64,000 nucleotides of DNA, from the NCBI RefSeq assembly GCF_030730925.1, contig NZ_JAVAMB010000005.1, positions 186,001 to 250,000 of the forward strand. The letters run 5' to 3'. The position numbers were made by a program, and so were the translations under genes. The stretch is from Flavobacterium sp. DG2-3 (GTDB taxonomy: Bacteria; Bacteroidota; Bacteroidia; Flavobacteriales; Flavobacteriaceae). Positions 62,419-64,000 of the stretch are shown here, piece after piece. Positions within the stretch are counted from its first letter, which is position 1, and each line of letters starts with the position of its first letter. The notes under the pieces were generated by a model that did not search any database, was not told where the DNA came from, and worked only from the letters and a program-made list of their open reading frames with translations.

Positions 62419-63738
62419 TTACTTCGCGTCTATCAGCGTAAGCGTAACTCTTCTGTTTAGTGGTTTATTTTCGTCTGGAGTATTTGGAACTAAAGGTTCT
62501 TTTTCTCCTTTTGAAAACAAATGCATGCGGTTAGATTCTATTCCTTTATTCTTCAAATAATCAGAAACTGCTTCAGCTCGTTTCATACCGATTTCAAGAT
62601 TGCGGGCTTCCGTTCCGATATCGCAAGTGTAACCTGTAATATTTAAGTCGGTATCTTTATTCGTTTTTAGAATTTTAGCAATTTCGTCTAATCTTGTCGC
62701 CAATTCTGGAGTTACATTTGTGTTTCCAATTTCTTGAAAGGCAAGAGGTTTTTCAACGATGCTTCTTTCAGTTGGCGTAAGATCTTTTTTAACAGGTTCA
62801 GTTGCAACAGCTTTTTGTTCTACCGGAGCTGTTTTTTGAACTGGCGCTTCAGTCTGAGCTACTGGTTCTACTTTTGGAGCTGCAGCTACAGGTTCTGGTT
62901 TGCTTTTATTTAGCATAAAACCTAATTTCAGCTGAATACCAGCAGAGAAGTAACGGCTTTCCTGAACAATTTTTCTGTTTCCGCTCGTGCCATTTGCCTG
63001 AATATTGTCAAGTCCACTCGGATTGTAGGCAACGATATTAACATCTATATTCTCCTTTGCTAATTCGGTTAAGCCGTAATCGACGTATATTCCAGTGTAA
63101 AGCTGTGTGTTTTCTTTTAATTTGAAAGTAAGTCCGGTTTCAGCACTTAATAAAAAAGAAGGATCTAAGCTTACCGTTGTTTTATCCTGCCAGTTTGTTA
63201 CTTGACCAAATCCGTGAGAAGGCAGATCATCAATTAAGAGATTCATGTCTGGATAATAACCGCTCAATTGTAATTCAGACGCCGAAGCTTTTACAGTTTG
63301 TTTTCCTGGAAACATAATTTTTCCTCCAAAACCAAAATACAATTGTGTTTGAGAAGCTATCGAAGTTCTGTATTGCATCAGAAGCGGAATTGCTACACCA
63401 ATAAAATGCTGGTCTTCTTTATAATTGGTCGGGGTTACTTGATATTCAAATGCAGAAGTTTGGTCATCAACTTCATAAGTTGCAATTGTCGTTCCGTTGT
63501 TCAGTTCAAAACTATTTTGATTGTAAGTAACGTCAACTCCTGTTGAGATTCCCCAGTGATCGCTGAAGAAATAGGTGTATCCGACACCTATTCCTCCGCC
63601 AAATTTTAATTTACCTTCTCCGATATTGCTATCATAAAGAATTCCCGAAGGGCCTCCATTAATCTTAAAATTAAGTTCTTGGGCTTTTATCGTGACACTA
63701 CAGAGCAGTAGTATAGTTATAGTGATTTTAATCTTCAT
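62419..63738 (-). CDS. OmpA-family outer-membrane protein with N-terminal barrel
   Basis: From ATG 63738 the protein has 439 residues and a clear signal peptide MKIKITITILLLCSVTIKAQ; an upstream ATG at 63765 is less suited. Residues 25-285 form an outer membrane beta-barrel (GVGYTYFFSDHWGISTGVDV, LLMQYRTSI, LYFGFGGKIMFPGK). A Pro/Ala/Val/Glu-rich linker (about 290-330) follows, and the last 110 residues are an OmpA peptidoglycan-binding domain with NLEIGMKRAEAVSDYLKNKG. It anchors outer membrane to wall. It follows a T9SS-secreted protein gene on the same strand, 30 bases apart. Confidence 0.92.
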   Translation of the reverse strand: MKIKITITILLLCSVTIKAQELNFKINGGPSGILYDSNIGEGKLKFGGGIGVGYTYFFSDHWGISTGVDVTYNQNSFELNNGTTIATYEVDDQTSAFEYQVTPTNYKEDQHFIGVAIPLLMQYRTSIASQTQLYFGFGGKIMFPGKQTVKASASELQLSGYYPDMNLLIDDLPSHGFGQVTNWQDKTTVSLDPSFLLSAETGLTFKLKENTQLYTGIYVDYGLTELAKENIDVNIVAYNPSGLDNIQANGTSGNRKIVQESRYFSAGIQLKLGFMLNKSKPEPVAAAPKVEPVAQTEAPVQKTAPVEQKAVATEPVKKDLTPTERSIVEKPLAFQEIGNTNVTPELATRLDEIAKILKTNKDTDLNITGYTCDIGTEARNLEIGMKRAEAVSDYLKNKGIESNRMHLFSKGEKEPLVPNTPDENKPLNRRVTLTLIDAK

Positions 63739-63767
63739 TGCGTGTAATTTTAAATTGAATCTCATTT

Positions 63768-64000
63768 TTATTTAACCAATAAGTTGATTGTTTTTAGCTG
63801 ACCATCGGCCAGTTTAAGAACGACAACATATAAGGCAACCTGCGATGGAGCGATAATCTTATTTTGATTTTTTACATTAGAAATAGTCTGAACTAATTTT
63901 CCAGTAATATCATAAATTACCACTTCAGATCCGTTTAGTTGAGATTCGCTAAAATCACATTCTAAAGTAAATTCAGCTCCAGGTTTAACTGGGTTTGGAT
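63768..64000 (-). CDS. C-terminal end of a T9SS-secreted protein (partial)
   Basis: The minus strand is open from the right edge to a TAA at 63768, 76 sense codons plus a partial codon. The product reads PNPVKPGAEFTLECDFSESQ, then GSEVVIYDITGKLVQTI and QVALYVVVLKLADGQL, ending INLLVK. This is the type IX secretion C-terminal sorting domain (PNP start, YDITGKLV strand, and short Lys end). The rest of the protein lies beyond position 64000. It supports a gliding/T9SS Flavobacteriia origin. Confidence 0.85.
   Translation of the reverse strand, partial: PNPVKPGAEFTLECDFSESQLNGSEVVIYDITGKLVQTISNVKNQNKIIAPSQVALYVVVLKLADGQLKTINLLVK

Overview
The window reads as an AT-rich chromosomal segment of a Flavobacterium-like member of the Bacteroidetes. 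Supporting signs are promoter-like TAnnTTTG elements (several with an upstream TTTG), weak ribosome binding sites, a type IX secretion C-terminal sorting domain at the right edge, LytS/LytTR and LuxR-type regulators typical of the phylum, and dispersed intergenic palindromes. There is no integrase, terminase, transposase, tRNA or rRNA in the window.

Left part (1-13.3 kb): a tightly packed minus-strand locus encodes most of an extracellular contractile injection system (eCIS, Afp/PVC/MAC-type). In transcription order it holds a DUF4255 cap/terminator protein, an unrecognised 276-residue protein, one sheath, two tube paralogues, a 56-residue DUF5908 protein, a LysM baseplate protein, a VgrG-like spike, a PAAR tip, a gp25-like wedge protein, a giant baseplate J-like protein and the start of a second one that runs off the window. 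A degenerate-receiver LuxR-type regulator lies just upstream on the same strand. The ATPase, fibre, tape measure and any cargo would lie beyond position 1.

Middle left (13.9-29 kb): mostly housekeeping and accessory genes. They include a deoxyinosine glycosylase, two tandem immunity-like paralogues, bioB, an L,D-transpeptidase-like protein, a zinc alcohol dehydrogenase, an orphan acetolactate synthase small subunit behind two serial isoleucine-rich leader peptide/terminator units, an MscS channel, a GH3 glycosidase with PA14, a HELFH putative protease, a membrane LuxR regulator, an AlkD-like glycosylase and an ASCH/PUA-like protein.

Centre (29.2-48.4 kb): a seven-gene overlapping operon combines a type III polyketide synthase, methyltransferase and flavoprotein with its own dehydratase, ketosynthase, acyl carrier protein and phosphopantetheinyl transferase, so it probably makes a lipid-like polyketide. 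It is followed by a Tat-exported alkaline phosphatase, a CPBP protease, a Crp/Fnr regulator and a secreted PPC-domain protein. Next comes a sucrose module: a GH32-like enzyme, a bifunctional sucrose-phosphate synthase/phosphatase and a PfkB sugar kinase. The section ends with a TetR/SDR pair that has visible operators.

Right part (48.5-64 kb): a TonB-family outer-membrane barrel stands divergent from a LytS/LytTR pair. After it come an AspT-type transporter, a CopD-like membrane protein, and a class III ribonucleotide reductase locus in which the glycyl-radical tail is encoded by its own 54-residue ORF between nrdD and nrdG. A nadA-nadB-ric operon and an OmpA-family protein follow, then the C-terminal end of a T9SS-secreted protein. 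The most noteworthy items are the split glycyl-radical subunit, the tandem isoleucine attenuator, the type III PKS operon and the eCIS with its unknown conserved-position protein.
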